Source: Tsuneonella amylolytica (GTDB lineage Bacteria > Pseudomonadota > Alphaproteobacteria > Sphingomonadales > Sphingomonadaceae). From it: DNA of 64,000 bases. The stretch covers positions 186,001 through 250,000 of the forward strand of contig NZ_CP032570.1 of NCBI RefSeq assembly GCF_003626915.1, given 5' to 3'. Within the stretch, counting starts at the first letter, position 1. Each line of letters starts with the position of its first letter. A program made the translations under genes and the position numbers. The notes under the pieces were generated by a model. It did no database searches. It worked only from the letters and a program-made list of their open reading frames with translations, and was not told where the DNA came from. This document shows, piece after piece, positions 20,012 through 29,199 of this stretch.

Positions 20012-20898
20012 GCAAGGCGGACCTGCTCGAAGCCTGGGGCGCGCATCTGCGCGACGGGCGGCGGCGCAGTCCCCACACTGTGCGGGCGTACGTTGCCGCG
20101 GCCGATCGCCTGCTCGTCGCAATGGGACTCGAGGATTGGCCCCCGGTCGCGGCGATGGATGGTCCGGCCTTGCGCCGGCAATTGGCCTTGCGCCGGGCCG
20201 ACGGGCTCGCCAACGCGTCGGCGGCTCGCGAACTGTCGGCGCTCAAGGGCTTCGTCGCGTTCGCGCGGTCCCAAATCGGCGCGGACGCGACGCCGCCGCG
20301 CCTGCGCGGCCCGCGGATGAAAAAGGGTCTGCCCCGCCCCGTGACCCCGGACGAAGCGGTCAATGTCGCCGACCTCGTCGCGGACAGCGCGGCGGAGGAC
20401 TGGATCGGGGCGCGCGATCGAGCGGTCCTGCTGCTGATGTACGGCGCCGGGCTACGGATCGCGGAGGCGCTGTCGCTGACCGGCGGCGAAGTTCCCCTGG
20501 GCGAAACTATGACGGTGACCGGCAAGGGCGGCAAGCAGCGGGTCGTGCCGCTGATTCCGATCGTCCGCGCTGCCGTCGCGGATTACGCCGCGCGCTCGCC
20601 ATGGCCGGCGGCACGCGACGAGCCGCTGTTCCGCGGGGCGAAGGGCGGCACGCTCGGGCAGGGAATGGTACAGAAAGCGATGGCGAAGGCCCGCATCGCG
20701 CTGGGCCTGCCTGCCACCGCCACGCCCCATGCCCTGCGTCACAGCTTCGCTACGCACCTGCTGGGCGCGGGCGCAGATCTCAGGAGCCTGCAGGAACTGC
20801 TCGGCCATGCCAGCCTCGGCTCGACGCAGATATATACGCGGGTCGATGCCGCCACGCTGCTCGACACCTATCGCAAGGCGCATCCCCGCGGCGACTAG
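20008..20898 (+). CDS. xerC: Tyrosine recombinase XerC
   Basis: Site-specific recombinase resolving chromosome dimers at dif with XerD. 296 residues. Seen: an N-terminal SAM-like core-binding domain, then the catalytic set: Arg in YGAGLRIAEALSL, Lys in TGKGGKQR, HALRHSFATHLL (HxxR), HASLGSTQIYTR (His and nucleophile Tyr). Start GTG overlaps the hemW stop. Embedded in a housekeeping run with no att-like repeats, so a mobile-element integrase is unlikely. XerC is preferred to XerD on context; the two are similar. Confidence 0.9.
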   Translation: MSKADLLEAWGAHLRDGRRRSPHTVRAYVAAADRLLVAMGLEDWPPVAAMDGPALRRQLALRRADGLANASAARELSALKGFVAFARSQIGADATPPRLRGPRMKKGLPRPVTPDEAVNVADLVADSAAEDWIGARDRAVLLLMYGAGLRIAEALSLTGGEVPLGETMTVTGKGGKQRVVPLIPIVRAAVADYAARSPWPAARDEPLFRGAKGGTLGQGMVQKAMAKARIALGLPATATPHALRHSFATHLLGAGADLRSLQELLGHASLGSTQIYTRVDAATLLDTYRKAHPRGD

Positions 20899-21515
20899 TC
20901 CTCCGCCCCGGCGCGCTCGGCCCGCGGCTTCCACGTGGCAACACGCCAGATGTAGCCGACGATTGCCAGGCCGATCAGGCCGACGATGATCCATCCGAAC
21001 ACGACGTTGTACTTCTCGATGTAGCCAGCCAGCGCTCTGCCACCCAAAATCAGCACCGCGTTCCAGATTGCCGACCCGGCGAACGTCATCGCCAGGAACT
21101 TCCACAGCGACATGTGCGCAAGGCCAGCGGGAAGCGAAATGATGGTCCGCATCAGCGGGCTGAACCGTAGGAAGAACACCACCCATTGGCCCCGGTTATG
21201 GAAGAAGCGGCTGGCCGCCTCCATGTGGTGCCACTCGATCGTCAGCCAGCGTCCCCACCGGTCGATGAAGGGCCGCGTCCGTTCGTAGCCCCACTTGTCG
21301 CCGATCCAGTACCAGACCCAATTGCCTGCGACCGTACCCAGCGTCCCGATGATCAGCAGTGGCCAGAACTGCATGCGCCCCTGAGCCACGAGTACCCCGC
21401 CGAGCCCCATGATGACCTCGCTCGGCACCGGCGGGAATACGTTCTCGAGCGCCATCAGCAGGAAAATACCGACGTAGCCGCCGCGGGCGATCGCCTCGAT
21501 GATGAAGTCGTGCAT
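20895..21515 (-). CDS. DedA family membrane protein
   Basis: 206-residue inner-membrane protein of the DedA/VTT family, some members of which flip undecaprenyl phosphate or phospholipids. Seen: ALENVFPPVPSEVIMGLGG (re-entrant loop motif), GNWVWYWIGDKWG, FFLRFSPLMRTIISLPAG (conserved Arg-containing amphipathic region) and a C-terminal helix before KPRAERAGAED. The ATG at 21515 begins the conserved N-terminus. Its stop is shared with xerC through CTAG. Confidence 0.93.
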   Translation of the reverse strand: MHDFIIEAIARGGYVGIFLLMALENVFPPVPSEVIMGLGGVLVAQGRMQFWPLLIIGTLGTVAGNWVWYWIGDKWGYERTRPFIDRWGRWLTIEWHHMEAASRFFHNRGQWVVFFLRFSPLMRTIISLPAGLAHMSLWKFLAMTFAGSAIWNAVLILGGRALAGYIEKYNVVFGWIIVGLIGLAIVGYIWRVATWKPRAERAGAED

Positions 21516-21593
21516 GGGCGGACAACGACCATGCGCGCGATGGGGTCCGGCGGCGGCTTGGCAAATGCGCCGACCTCGCGCTATCGGCCATAG

Positions 21594-23033
21594 ATGCAAT
21601 CCGTCGACTCGATCCTTTCGCAAATCACCGAACTTTACGACCGCGCAGTGGACACCTTGCGCGCCGACATTCTCGCCTATGCGCGGGGCGGCGCGCTGCC
21701 GCCGACCGCGAAACGCCTCGACGGCAGCTACGCCTACCCGGAACTCGTCGTGCGCTATGCCGGCGAGCCGCCGACCGGCAGCAAGGGCCGCGCCTACGGC
21801 CGCCTGAACGCGCCCGGCACCTATGCCACGACCGTAACCAGGCCCAAGCTGTTCGCGCCGTACCTCAAGGAACAGCTCGAATTTATGGCCGCCGACTACG
21901 CGGTCGAAATCGAGGTGCGCCCATCGCGGCAGGAGATCCCCTTCCCTTACGTCCTCGACGGGGAGGCGGGGGCCGAACTGGCCGGCATCGCCCCGCAGAT
22001 TCTCGCGCGCCATTTTCCCGCCACCGAACTCGCGCTGATCGGCGACGAACTGGCCGACGGCATCGAGATCGGAAGCCCCGACGATGCGATGCCGCTGTCG
22101 CTGTTCGACGGCCTGCGCACCGATTTCAGCTTGGCGCGGCTGGCTCACTACACGGGCACCGACACGAAACACTTCCAGCGTTTCGTCTTGTTCACCAACT
22201 ATCACCGCTACGTCGACGAGTTCGTCGACTGGGCGGCCGAGCAACTCGGCAGCAACGGGTATTCCGCCCTCGCCGGGGCGGGCGGCCTGCTGCTGACCGA
22301 AAAGCGGCAGAACGCGCGGATGCAACTGTCCGATACCGCATGGCGGCGGCACCAGATGCCGGCCTACCACCTCATCAACGAGGACCGCAGCGGAATCACC
22401 CTCGTCAACATCGGCGTCGGTCCGTCGAACGCGAAGACGATCACCGATCACCTCGCCGTGCTGCGGCCCGAAGCGTGGCTGATGATCGGCCACTGCGGCG
22501 GCTTGCGTCCCAGTCAGAAGATCGGCGACTACGTGCTAGCGCACGCGTATTTGCGCGACGATCACGTGCTCGACCCGGTTCTGCCGCCGGAAATTCCCCT
22601 GCCCGCGATCGCCGAAGTCCAGCAGGCGCTTTACGGCGCGGCCGAAGAAGTGTCTGGCCGCCACGGTGCGGACCTCAAGCAGCGGATGCGGACCGGGACG
22701 GTGGTGACGACCGACGACCGGAACTGGGAACTGCGTTACACCAGCAGCGCACGTCGCATGAGCCTGAGCCGCGCGGTGGGGGTCGACATGGAAAGCGCCA
22801 CGATCGCCGGGCAAGGCTATCGCTTCCGGGTCCCCTACGGCACCCTGCTTTGCGTCAGCGACAAGCCGCTGCACGGCGAGATCAAGCTGCCGGGCCAGGC
22901 CAACAAGTTCTACGAGGAGGCGATTGCAGCCCACCTCCAGATTGGCGTCGCCGCCTGCCGCCGGCTTCGCGAAGAGGGCGAGCGCCTGCACAGCCGCAAA
23001 CTGCGTGCCTTCAACGAACCGCCGTTCCGTTAA
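21594..23033 (+). CDS. amn: AMP nucleosidase
   Basis: Hydrolyses AMP to adenine and ribose 5-phosphate, controlling adenylate pools. 479 residues, matching E. coli Amn. Seen: N-terminal domain with RLNAPGTYATTVTRPKLF, then a nucleoside-phosphorylase-like C-terminal domain with NIGVGPSNAKTITDHLAVL, LMIGHCGGLRPSQKIGDYVLA and GVDMESATIAGQGY (substrate-binding Met-Glu). Standalone gene, divergent from the DedA gene. Its ATG lies only 2 nt after a CATA motif, so the message may be leaderless. Confidence 0.95.
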   Translation: MQSVDSILSQITELYDRAVDTLRADILAYARGGALPPTAKRLDGSYAYPELVVRYAGEPPTGSKGRAYGRLNAPGTYATTVTRPKLFAPYLKEQLEFMAADYAVEIEVRPSRQEIPFPYVLDGEAGAELAGIAPQILARHFPATELALIGDELADGIEIGSPDDAMPLSLFDGLRTDFSLARLAHYTGTDTKHFQRFVLFTNYHRYVDEFVDWAAEQLGSNGYSALAGAGGLLLTEKRQNARMQLSDTAWRRHQMPAYHLINEDRSGITLVNIGVGPSNAKTITDHLAVLRPEAWLMIGHCGGLRPSQKIGDYVLAHAYLRDDHVLDPVLPPEIPLPAIAEVQQALYGAAEEVSGRHGADLKQRMRTGTVVTTDDRNWELRYTSSARRMSLSRAVGVDMESATIAGQGYRFRVPYGTLLCVSDKPLHGEIKLPGQANKFYEEAIAAHLQIGVAACRRLREEGERLHSRKLRAFNEPPFR

Positions 23034-23108
23034 AATTCAGCCGCTCCTCACCCGCGCCTCATGGCTTTCATGCCTGGGCCGTCCATCGACCGGTTCGAAG
23101 GAGAACCG

Positions 23109-23486
23109 ATGATGGACGAGTACGATGATCGCGACTGGCCGGAAAAGGTGCGTGACGAACTTCTGCCGTTCGCCGCGTTCTACGGCATGGGCCTTGTCTG
23201 GCTGGCGACGGTGAGCACGATGCAGGCATGGGACGCGAGCATCGCGCGCGGGATACTCATGCTGACCGCTTTCTTCGGCCTCCCGGTCACCGCGCTGGTG
23301 ACGCTGATGATGATCTGGCGCACGCTGATGGTCGGGATCGACAGTGGGAAGGTTGTCGGAATGGTCGTCGCGGCCAGCGCAGGCATGGCGATACTTGCCG
23401 CTGCGGCGAGCCTCCTCTTTCCCGCGCTCGCGATCGGTCATGCGATCGGAGAGTTCCAGCAGGCCGTGATCGGCTCGTTGGGCTAG
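23109..23486 (+). CDS. Hypothetical small membrane protein
   Basis: 125 residues with three predicted transmembrane helices (AFYGMGLVWLATVSTM, GILMLTAFFGLPVTALVTLM and the VVGMVVAASAGMAILAAAA segment) after a charged N-terminus MMDEYDDRDWPEKVRDEL. The ATG at 23109 is chosen over a longer frame because AAGGAG lies 7 nt upstream. I do not recognise the family. It sits between amn and the SDR gene on the same strand. Confidence 0.7.
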   Translation: MMDEYDDRDWPEKVRDELLPFAAFYGMGLVWLATVSTMQAWDASIARGILMLTAFFGLPVTALVTLMMIWRTLMVGIDSGKVVGMVVAASAGMAILAAAASLLFPALAIGHAIGEFQQAVIGSLG

Positions 23487-23525
23487 CCAGTTGCACGCAG
23501 CGGGTCGCGTGATAGCCTCGGGATC

Positions 23526-24293
23526 ATGACAAACGCCCTTTCCCGCTCCGTCGCCGGACGGCGCGCAATCGTTACCGGGGCCGCGAGCGGCATGGGGCGC
23601 GCGACCGCGCTGCTGCTCGCCGCCGAGGGGGCCCGGGTCGCGGTGACCGATCTCGATCCTGAGGCCTGCGCGGCCGTTGCCGACGAAGGAGGCGCAGACA
23701 CCCTGCCCTTCGCGCTCGACGTGTCCGATGGGGTGGCGATCGCGCATACGGTGCCGCAGATTGCCGAGGCGCTCGGCGGGATCGACATTCTCGTCAACAA
23801 CGCCGGGATCAGCGCCTTCGCCCCGCTCGATGCGGGCGATGATTATGAAGCCGTCTGGCACCGCGCGCTGGCCGTGATGCTGACGGCGCACCAGCGGATG
23901 GTGCGCGCTTCACTGCCGTGGCTGCGTCAGAGCGACGCGGCGCGCATCGTCAACGTCGCTTCGACCGAAGGGCTCGGCGCGACGGCAGGCGATACGCCCT
24001 ATGTCGCCGCGAAATCCGGCGTCGTCGGCTTGACGAGGGGGCTCGCCGTCGATCTCGGCAAGGAGGGGATCACCGTCAACTGCGTGTGCCCCGGCCCGAT
24101 CCGGACCGGAATGACCGCCGCTGTGCCCAACGAAGCCAAGGCGGAGTTCTCCCGCCGACGTACCGCGCTGAGGCGCTACGGCGAGCCCGAGGAAGTCGCG
24201 CACGTGACGCTCTCTCTCGTGCTACCCGCCGCCAGCTACATCACCGGGGCCATCATCCCGGTCGACGGAGGTTTGATGGCGCGCAACGCTTGA
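23526..24293 (+). CDS. Short-chain dehydrogenase/reductase (SDR)
   Basis: NAD(P)-dependent oxidoreductase, 255 residues, classical SDR. Seen: TGAASGMGRA (cofactor glycine loop; the acidic VTDLD at the end of beta-2 favours NAD), NNAGIS, catalytic Ser in NVASTEG, YVAAKSG (Tyr-Lys), and C-terminal YITGAIIPVDGG. Substrate is unknown; FabG-like and sugar- or steroid-dehydrogenase-like enzymes share these motifs. Convergent with the M2 peptidase gene, 22 nt apart. Confidence 0.88.
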   Translation: MTNALSRSVAGRRAIVTGAASGMGRATALLLAAEGARVAVTDLDPEACAAVADEGGADTLPFALDVSDGVAIAHTVPQIAEALGGIDILVNNAGISAFAPLDAGDDYEAVWHRALAVMLTAHQRMVRASLPWLRQSDAARIVNVASTEGLGATAGDTPYVAAKSGVVGLTRGLAVDLGKEGITVNCVCPGPIRTGMTAAVPNEAKAEFSRRRTALRRYGEPEEVAHVTLSLVLPAASYITGAIIPVDGGLMARNA

Positions 24294-24315
24294 GGTTCGC
24301 CGCGCGCCGTCAATG

Positions 24316-26163
24316 TCACCAACCGCCCGGCTTGCCCTTGTTCTGCTGGTCGAGCCACTTTTTCAGCGGCGCGAAGTATTCCAGCATCGGCTTGGCGCTC
24401 ATCTCGCTGGTGCCGGTGAACACCTTGAGCGCGTCGGGCCACGGCTTCGACGCGCCCATTTCCAGCATCGTGTTCAGCTTCGCGCCGACATCCTTGTTGC
24501 CGTAGAAGCTGCAGCGATGGAGCGGGCCCTTCCAACCGGCCTGGTCGCACGCCGCCTTGTAGAACTGGAACTGCAGGATCCGCGCGAGGAAGTACCGGGT
24601 GTACGGCGTGTTGCCGGGGATGTGGTACTTCGCGCCCGGATCGAACGCGTCGGCCGGGCGGTCGACCGGCGGCACGATGCCCTGGTACTCCTTTTTCAGG
24701 TCGACCCACGCCTGATTGTACGTCGCCGGCGTGATAGAGCCGTCGAACACGCCCCAGCGCCACTTGTCGACGAGCAGGCCGAACGGCAGGAAGGCGACCT
24801 TGTCCATTGCCTGGCGCAGCAGCAGCCCGGTATCCTTGTCGGCGCTCGGCACCTTCGCTTTGTCGAGCAAGCCGATATCGACGAGGTACTGCGGCGTGAT
24901 CGACAGCGCCACGAAGTCGCCGATCGCCTCGTGGAAGCCGTCGTTGGCCCCGTTGAGGTACGCGAACGGCTGGTCCTTGTAGGCGCGCTGGTAATAGTTG
25001 TGGCCGAGTTCGTGGTGGATGGTCACGAAGTCGTCGGAATTGACCTTCGTGCACATCTTGATGCGGATGTCGTCCTTGTTGTCGATGTCCCACGCCGATG
25101 CGTGGCACACGACCTCGCGGTCTGCGGGCTTGGTGAACATGCTGCGCTCCCAGAACGTCTGGGGCAGCGGCGCCATGCCGAGCGAGGAATAGAAACCCTC
25201 GCCGATCTTCACCATGTCGAGCGGGGTCTTGCCCTGCGCGGTCAGCAGCTCGCCGATGTCGTAGCCGACATCGCCCGAACCCGCCGGGGCGACGAGCGGA
25301 TAGATGTTGCCCCATTCCTGCGCCCACATGTTGCCGAGCAGGTCGGCGCGGATCGGGCCGGTCTTCGGCTGCACCGCGTCGCCGTACTTCTCGTTGAGCT
25401 TCCAGCGGACGTAGGTGTGGAGCGACTGGTAGAGCGGCTTGGTCTCGTTCCACAGCCGCTCGGTCATCGCGGTAAATTCGGCCGGGCTCATGTCGTAGCC
25501 CGAACGCCACATCGCGCCGACGTCGGCGAATCCGAGTTCCTTGGCGCCGTCGTTGGCGATCGTGACCATCTGGGCGTAGTCGTCCTTCATCGGCGCGCCG
25601 ACGTTGGTGTGCCAGCTCGTCCACATCTCGGCGAGTTCGGCGGGCGTGCGCTCGAGATTGCCCATCTCGGCCTCGATGTCGGAGCCGTTGATCTCCTTGC
25701 CGTTCAGTGTGCCCTTGCCCTTACCGTACTGGCTGTTGAGGCGGGTCGCGATCTCATTGAGCTCGGTCGCCGCGCCCGGCGTGGTCGGCGCGGGCAGGAC
25801 GATGCCGTTGCGCATGATGTCGAGCTTGCGCTTCACGTCGGGATCGAGCCCCGGAAGCGCGGCGAACTTCGCAGCCTCGAGAGCGTACTTCACGCTCTTT
25901 TCGGTTCCCACCGCGTTAATCCGCGCGGCCATCGCGTCGGTATCCGGGGTGATATAGGTCGCGTTGACCCAGTTCACCTGGCTCGCCTCTACGGTGTAGT
26001 CGAACAGGTCCTTTTCCGCCGCGGCAACGAACTGCGCGGCGCCTTCGGCGGTCAGGGGATAGGCCGGGGCCGCTTCGGCCTGCGCCGAAGGTGCCGTCTG
26101 GGCGGCAGCGGGAGCGGCGAGCGCGATGGCGAGCGCCGAAAGCGCGACGGGTGCGAACTTCAT
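24316..26163 (-). CDS. M2 family dipeptidyl carboxypeptidase (ACE-like)
   Basis: Exported zinc metallopeptidase of the angiotensin-converting-enzyme family. 615 residues with a clear signal peptide (cleavage near AAPAAAQ, ~21). Seen: HExxH in TIHHELGHNYYQ (His384, Glu385, His388), third ligand in GFHEAIGD (Glu412), and the substrate-pocket region PAEFTAMTERLW. Bacterial relatives release C-terminal dipeptides. Probably periplasmic, helping use oligopeptides, as may the DPP-IV-like protein 3 kb away. Confidence 0.93.
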   Translation of the reverse strand: MKFAPVALSALAIALAAPAAAQTAPSAQAEAAPAYPLTAEGAAQFVAAAEKDLFDYTVEASQVNWVNATYITPDTDAMAARINAVGTEKSVKYALEAAKFAALPGLDPDVKRKLDIMRNGIVLPAPTTPGAATELNEIATRLNSQYGKGKGTLNGKEINGSDIEAEMGNLERTPAELAEMWTSWHTNVGAPMKDDYAQMVTIANDGAKELGFADVGAMWRSGYDMSPAEFTAMTERLWNETKPLYQSLHTYVRWKLNEKYGDAVQPKTGPIRADLLGNMWAQEWGNIYPLVAPAGSGDVGYDIGELLTAQGKTPLDMVKIGEGFYSSLGMAPLPQTFWERSMFTKPADREVVCHASAWDIDNKDDIRIKMCTKVNSDDFVTIHHELGHNYYQRAYKDQPFAYLNGANDGFHEAIGDFVALSITPQYLVDIGLLDKAKVPSADKDTGLLLRQAMDKVAFLPFGLLVDKWRWGVFDGSITPATYNQAWVDLKKEYQGIVPPVDRPADAFDPGAKYHIPGNTPYTRYFLARILQFQFYKAACDQAGWKGPLHRCSFYGNKDVGAKLNTMLEMGASKPWPDALKVFTGTSEMSAKPMLEYFAPLKKWLDQQNKGKPGGW

Positions 26164-26242
26164 CTGGGACCTCTCGGAATTGGGTGTGGGTTATCGTTGT
26201 TGGTTTCAGGCGTTACCGGTTTGCACCTGAGGCCTGGCTTAA

Positions 26243-26998
26243 TCAAGCCGACAGGAAGGCGACCAGCGCGTCGCCCAGCGCGCCTTCCGTGACCGAGCTC
26301 ATGTGGGTGCCGGGGATTGTTTCGAGCCGCCCATCGGGCAGCGCCTCGGTCAGCGCGACGGGATCGCCGTTGTCGCGGTCCTCGCTGCCGCACAGGACCA
26401 TCGTGGGCATGGCGATCCGCTCGAGCTCGGCAGGGTCGGTGTCGCCGACCGACTGCAACAGCAGCCGCGCCGCAACCCGGTCGACTTTCTGCGTCTTCAT
26501 GAAGGCGACCGCCATGAAGGCCGGATCGCCCTGCTTCACCGTGTCGAACCGGTCGATCGCGTCGAGGAAGAAACCTGCCCGACGGTTCCATCCGGCTAGG
26601 CCCTCCAGACCCATGCCCGCCAGCACCAGCCGCCGCGGTTCGAGTCCCGCGATGACGCCGCGCGCGGCAGTACGCGAGCCGAGCGAGAACCCGACGAGGT
26701 CGTAATTCGTCAGGGCCAGTTGCTCGACGATCGCGAAGGTATCGCGCACCAGCACGTCGCGCGGATAGGCGGCGGGTTCGTGCGGCCGCGCGCTTTCGCC
26801 GTGCGCACGAAAATCGGGCATGATTGCCTCGAACCCCGCCACAATCAGCTTTTCCGCGTGGCCGAACCGGATCCAGTTCGTCTGCGCTTCGGAAAAGAGG
26901 CCGTGCAGCATCAGCACCGGACGGCCTGCGCCCATCCGGTGAACGGCCAGCCGCTGTCCGTCGAAGCCTTCGAGGGTTTCGGTGCGATGTTCGCTCAT
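26243..26998 (-). CDS. Alpha/beta hydrolase
   Basis: 251-residue serine hydrolase with no signal peptide. Seen: oxyanion HG motif (LMLHGLF), nucleophile elbow GFSLGS (Ser ~106), a candidate acid in CGSEDRDN, and His in PGTHMSSV. Substrate unknown; esterase or haloperoxidase-like. Start ATG at 26998 overlaps the stop of the upstream GFA gene (ATGA), so the two are probably co-translated. Confidence 0.87.
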   Translation of the reverse strand: MSEHRTETLEGFDGQRLAVHRMGAGRPVLMLHGLFSEAQTNWIRFGHAEKLIVAGFEAIMPDFRAHGESARPHEPAAYPRDVLVRDTFAIVEQLALTNYDLVGFSLGSRTAARGVIAGLEPRRLVLAGMGLEGLAGWNRRAGFFLDAIDRFDTVKQGDPAFMAVAFMKTQKVDRVAARLLLQSVGDTDPAELERIAMPTMVLCGSEDRDNGDPVALTEALPDGRLETIPGTHMSSVTEGALGDALVAFLSA

Positions 26999-27444
26999 TG
27001 CGGGGGCTTCGCCCGGGCGTCTTTCCATTTCTGGACCAGCACGTCGTACTCGTCCGTTCTGATGCGCGGCAGGCCGGAGGTGTCGAGCCAGGCTTCGTGC
27101 ATCGCTTCCGCTCCGAAGTGATGCTTGGGCACGAAGTCCGATGGATCGTCGAAGCTGCCCACGGTGAGGTCCATGTTCTTTGACCCCTCCCTGAACCGGA
27201 AACCGAACGGAGTTCCGCAGCCCGAACAGAACGGCCGCTCGGCGATGGGCGAACTGGCGTACCAGTCGGGTTCTCCGTCCCACGCCACATCGGCCTGCGC
27301 GACGCTGACGAATGCCGCCGCGAAACCGCCGGTAGCGCGCTGGCACATCCGGCAATGGCAGAGATACGCCTCGGCCGGATCGACATCGACGGTGTAGCGT
27401 ACCCGGCCACACTGGCAGCCGCCGGTCTTGGAAGTCTTGCCCAT
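26995..27444 (-). CDS. GFA (glutathione-dependent formaldehyde-activating) family protein
   Basis: 149-residue zinc protein of the GFA/CENP-V fold. Seen: GGCQCGRVRY (CxC), CHCRMCQRATG (CxC and CxxC) and CSGCGTPFGF (CxxC), the standard pair of zinc sites. Members are rarely characterised; the founding enzyme accelerates adduct formation between formaldehyde and glutathione, and many relatives have no known role. ATG at 27444 is chosen because the conserved domain starts there. Overlaps the hydrolase by 4 nt. Confidence 0.88.
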   Translation of the reverse strand: MGKTSKTGGCQCGRVRYTVDVDPAEAYLCHCRMCQRATGGFAAAFVSVAQADVAWDGEPDWYASSPIAERPFCSGCGTPFGFRFREGSKNMDLTVGSFDDPSDFVPKHHFGAEAMHEAWLDTSGLPRIRTDEYDVLVQKWKDARAKPPQ

Positions 27445-27469
27445 CGTTTCGGCCTCCCCTTCGCTTCCC

Positions 27470-28093
27470 CTAGCGGAAGAAGCAGTTCGTGCCGGCATAG
27501 AGGCTTTCGACAGTCCTGTCGCGCCCCTCCCCCTTGAGGAAACCCCGGATCGGATGGCCGTCGGCGGCGAGGTATTCGAACTCGCCGTCCAGCGTGCTGC
27601 CTTCTTCGATTGAGACGCTGCGCGTTATTCGAAGGTCGCGCAGCCGTGCGCCGGGACGGATGCCGTCGCTCGTCACGGCTTGCGGCTCGGCTTTCAGGAA
27701 CCAGCCCGTAAGCCGCTTGTCGAGATAATTAAGGGTAAGCTCGCCGTATCGGGTGAACTCCATCGGTCCGGCCCCGCATTCGCCGTTCGCGCTGCGCTCG
27801 CCCTTGCCGAGCCACGCATCGCCGGCCTTCTCCACTGCTGCGCGCGGCGTGCCGAAGGCGAAATAAGTCGCGGTGCCGGGGTTGCGGCCGATCGCCAGCC
27901 CGCGCGCGTCGACGATCGCGTGCCGCACTTGCGACGGCGCCACGGTGGAGGCCGCTCGGGGAGGCGCCGAGGTTGCCGGCGTCTGAGAAGGGGCGGCTGT
28001 CGAGGTCGCGGCCCGCGCGGGCGCATCGCGCTCTGCCGCCGGCTGCTGGCAGGCCGCGAGCGCCAGCGCCGCCAGCGCGGCGAACTTGCGCAT
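27470..28093 (-). CDS. Hypothetical lipoprotein
   Basis: 207 residues with a lipobox (LALAAC, Cys15) and a Pro/Ala/Ser/Thr-rich linker (~residues 18-60) before a compact domain containing NGECGAGPMEFTRYGELTLN and a C-terminal CFF. The last domain looks beta-rich. I do not recognise the family. It follows asd by 5 nt on the same strand and probably shares its transcript. Confidence 0.7.
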   Translation of the reverse strand: MRKFAALAALALAACQQPAAERDAPARAATSTAAPSQTPATSAPPRAASTVAPSQVRHAIVDARGLAIGRNPGTATYFAFGTPRAAVEKAGDAWLGKGERSANGECGAGPMEFTRYGELTLNYLDKRLTGWFLKAEPQAVTSDGIRPGARLRDLRITRSVSIEEGSTLDGEFEYLAADGHPIRGFLKGEGRDRTVESLYAGTNCFFR

Positions 28094-28098
28094 CGCGG

Positions 28099-29124
28099 TC
28101 AGCCCTTCTTAAGACAGCGCCGCCCGAGCAGTTCGGCGATCTGCACCGCGTTGAGCGCGGCGCCTTTCCGCAGGTTGTCGCTGACGCACCAGATGTTGAG
28201 GCCGTTCTCCACCGTCGGATCCTCGCGCACGCGGGACACGAAGGTCGCTCCGTCGCCGACGCACTCCACCGGGGTGACGTATCCGCCGTCCTCGCGCTTG
28301 TCGATCAGCATCACGCCGGGCGCCTCGCGCAGGATTTCCTGCGCCTGCTCCGCCGAAATCTCGCGCTCGAATTCGAGGTTGATCGCTTCCGAATGGCCGA
28401 CGAACACCGGTACCCGCACACACGTCGCGGTGACCTTGATCCTGGGGTCGAGGATCTTCTTGGTCTCGACCACCATCTTCCATTCTTCCTTGGTCGATCC
28501 GTCGTCGAGGAAGCTGTCGATGTGCGGGATCACGTTGAACGCGATCTGCTTGGTGAACTTTTGGCTTTCGACCTGGTCGCCGACGAAGATCGCGCGGCTC
28601 TGCTGGAACAGTTCGTCCATGCCCGCCTTCCCCGCTCCCGAGGTCGACTGATAGGTGCTGACGACCACGCGCTTGATACCCGCCGCCTCGTGCAGCGGCT
28701 TCAGCGCAACGACCATCTGCGCGGTCGAGCAGTTGGGGTTGGCGATGATATTCTTCTTCGCATACCCATCGATCGCGTCGGGGTTCACTTCGGGCACGAT
28801 CAGGGGAACGTCGGGGTCCATGCGGTAGAGCGAGCTGTTGTCGATGACGACGCAGCCTGCCGCGGCGGCCTTGGGCGCGTATTCCCTGGCCGGACCGCTG
28901 CCGGCCGCGAACAGCGCGATGTCCCAGCTTGCCCAGTCGAAATGCTCGATGTTTTTGCACTTGAGCATGCGGCCGGTGTCGCCGAACTCGATCTCGGTGC
29001 CCTGGGAACGGCTGCTGGCGACCGCGGCGATCTCGTCGCACGGGAACTCGCGCTCGGCGAGAACCGCCAGCATCTCGCGTCCGACGTTCCCGGTCGCACC
29101 GACCACCGCCACCCGGTATCCCAC
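28099..29124 (-). CDS. asd: Aspartate-semialdehyde dehydrogenase
   Basis: NADPH-dependent enzyme at the branch to lysine, methionine, threonine and diaminopimelate. 341 residues. Seen: VAVVGATGNVGREML (Rossmann loop), the catalytic cysteine in NPNCSTAQM, STYQSTSGAGKAGMDEL, RVPVFVGHSEAINLEF and WCVSDNLRKGAALNAVQIAE. The GTG at 29124 is chosen over an upstream TTG because AAGGAG lies 7 nt before it and homologues begin at this point. Works with thrC in the aspartate pathway. Confidence 0.97.
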   Translation of the reverse strand: MGYRVAVVGATGNVGREMLAVLAEREFPCDEIAAVASSRSQGTEIEFGDTGRMLKCKNIEHFDWASWDIALFAAGSGPAREYAPKAAAAGCVVIDNSSLYRMDPDVPLIVPEVNPDAIDGYAKKNIIANPNCSTAQMVVALKPLHEAAGIKRVVVSTYQSTSGAGKAGMDELFQQSRAIFVGDQVESQKFTKQIAFNVIPHIDSFLDDGSTKEEWKMVVETKKILDPRIKVTATCVRVPVFVGHSEAINLEFEREISAEQAQEILREAPGVMLIDKREDGGYVTPVECVGDGATFVSRVREDPTVENGLNIWCVSDNLRKGAALNAVQIAELLGRRCLKKG

Positions 29125-29199
29125 GGCCTTACTCCTTCGCACCTGCAAAAATAGGACCGTCCATCTAGGCGTTGCCGCAGAAAGCGCAACGCCCCGCCG

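Noticed and set aside
20008..20898. xerC as an integrase of a mobile element
   Set aside because: It sits in a coupled rph-rdgB-hemW-xerC housekeeping run with no tRNA junction, direct repeats or phage genes beside it.
24313..26292. 659-residue plus-strand frame opposite the M2 peptidase
   Set aside because: Antisense to an intact exported peptidase with its HExxH site; the frame is an artefact of codon composition.
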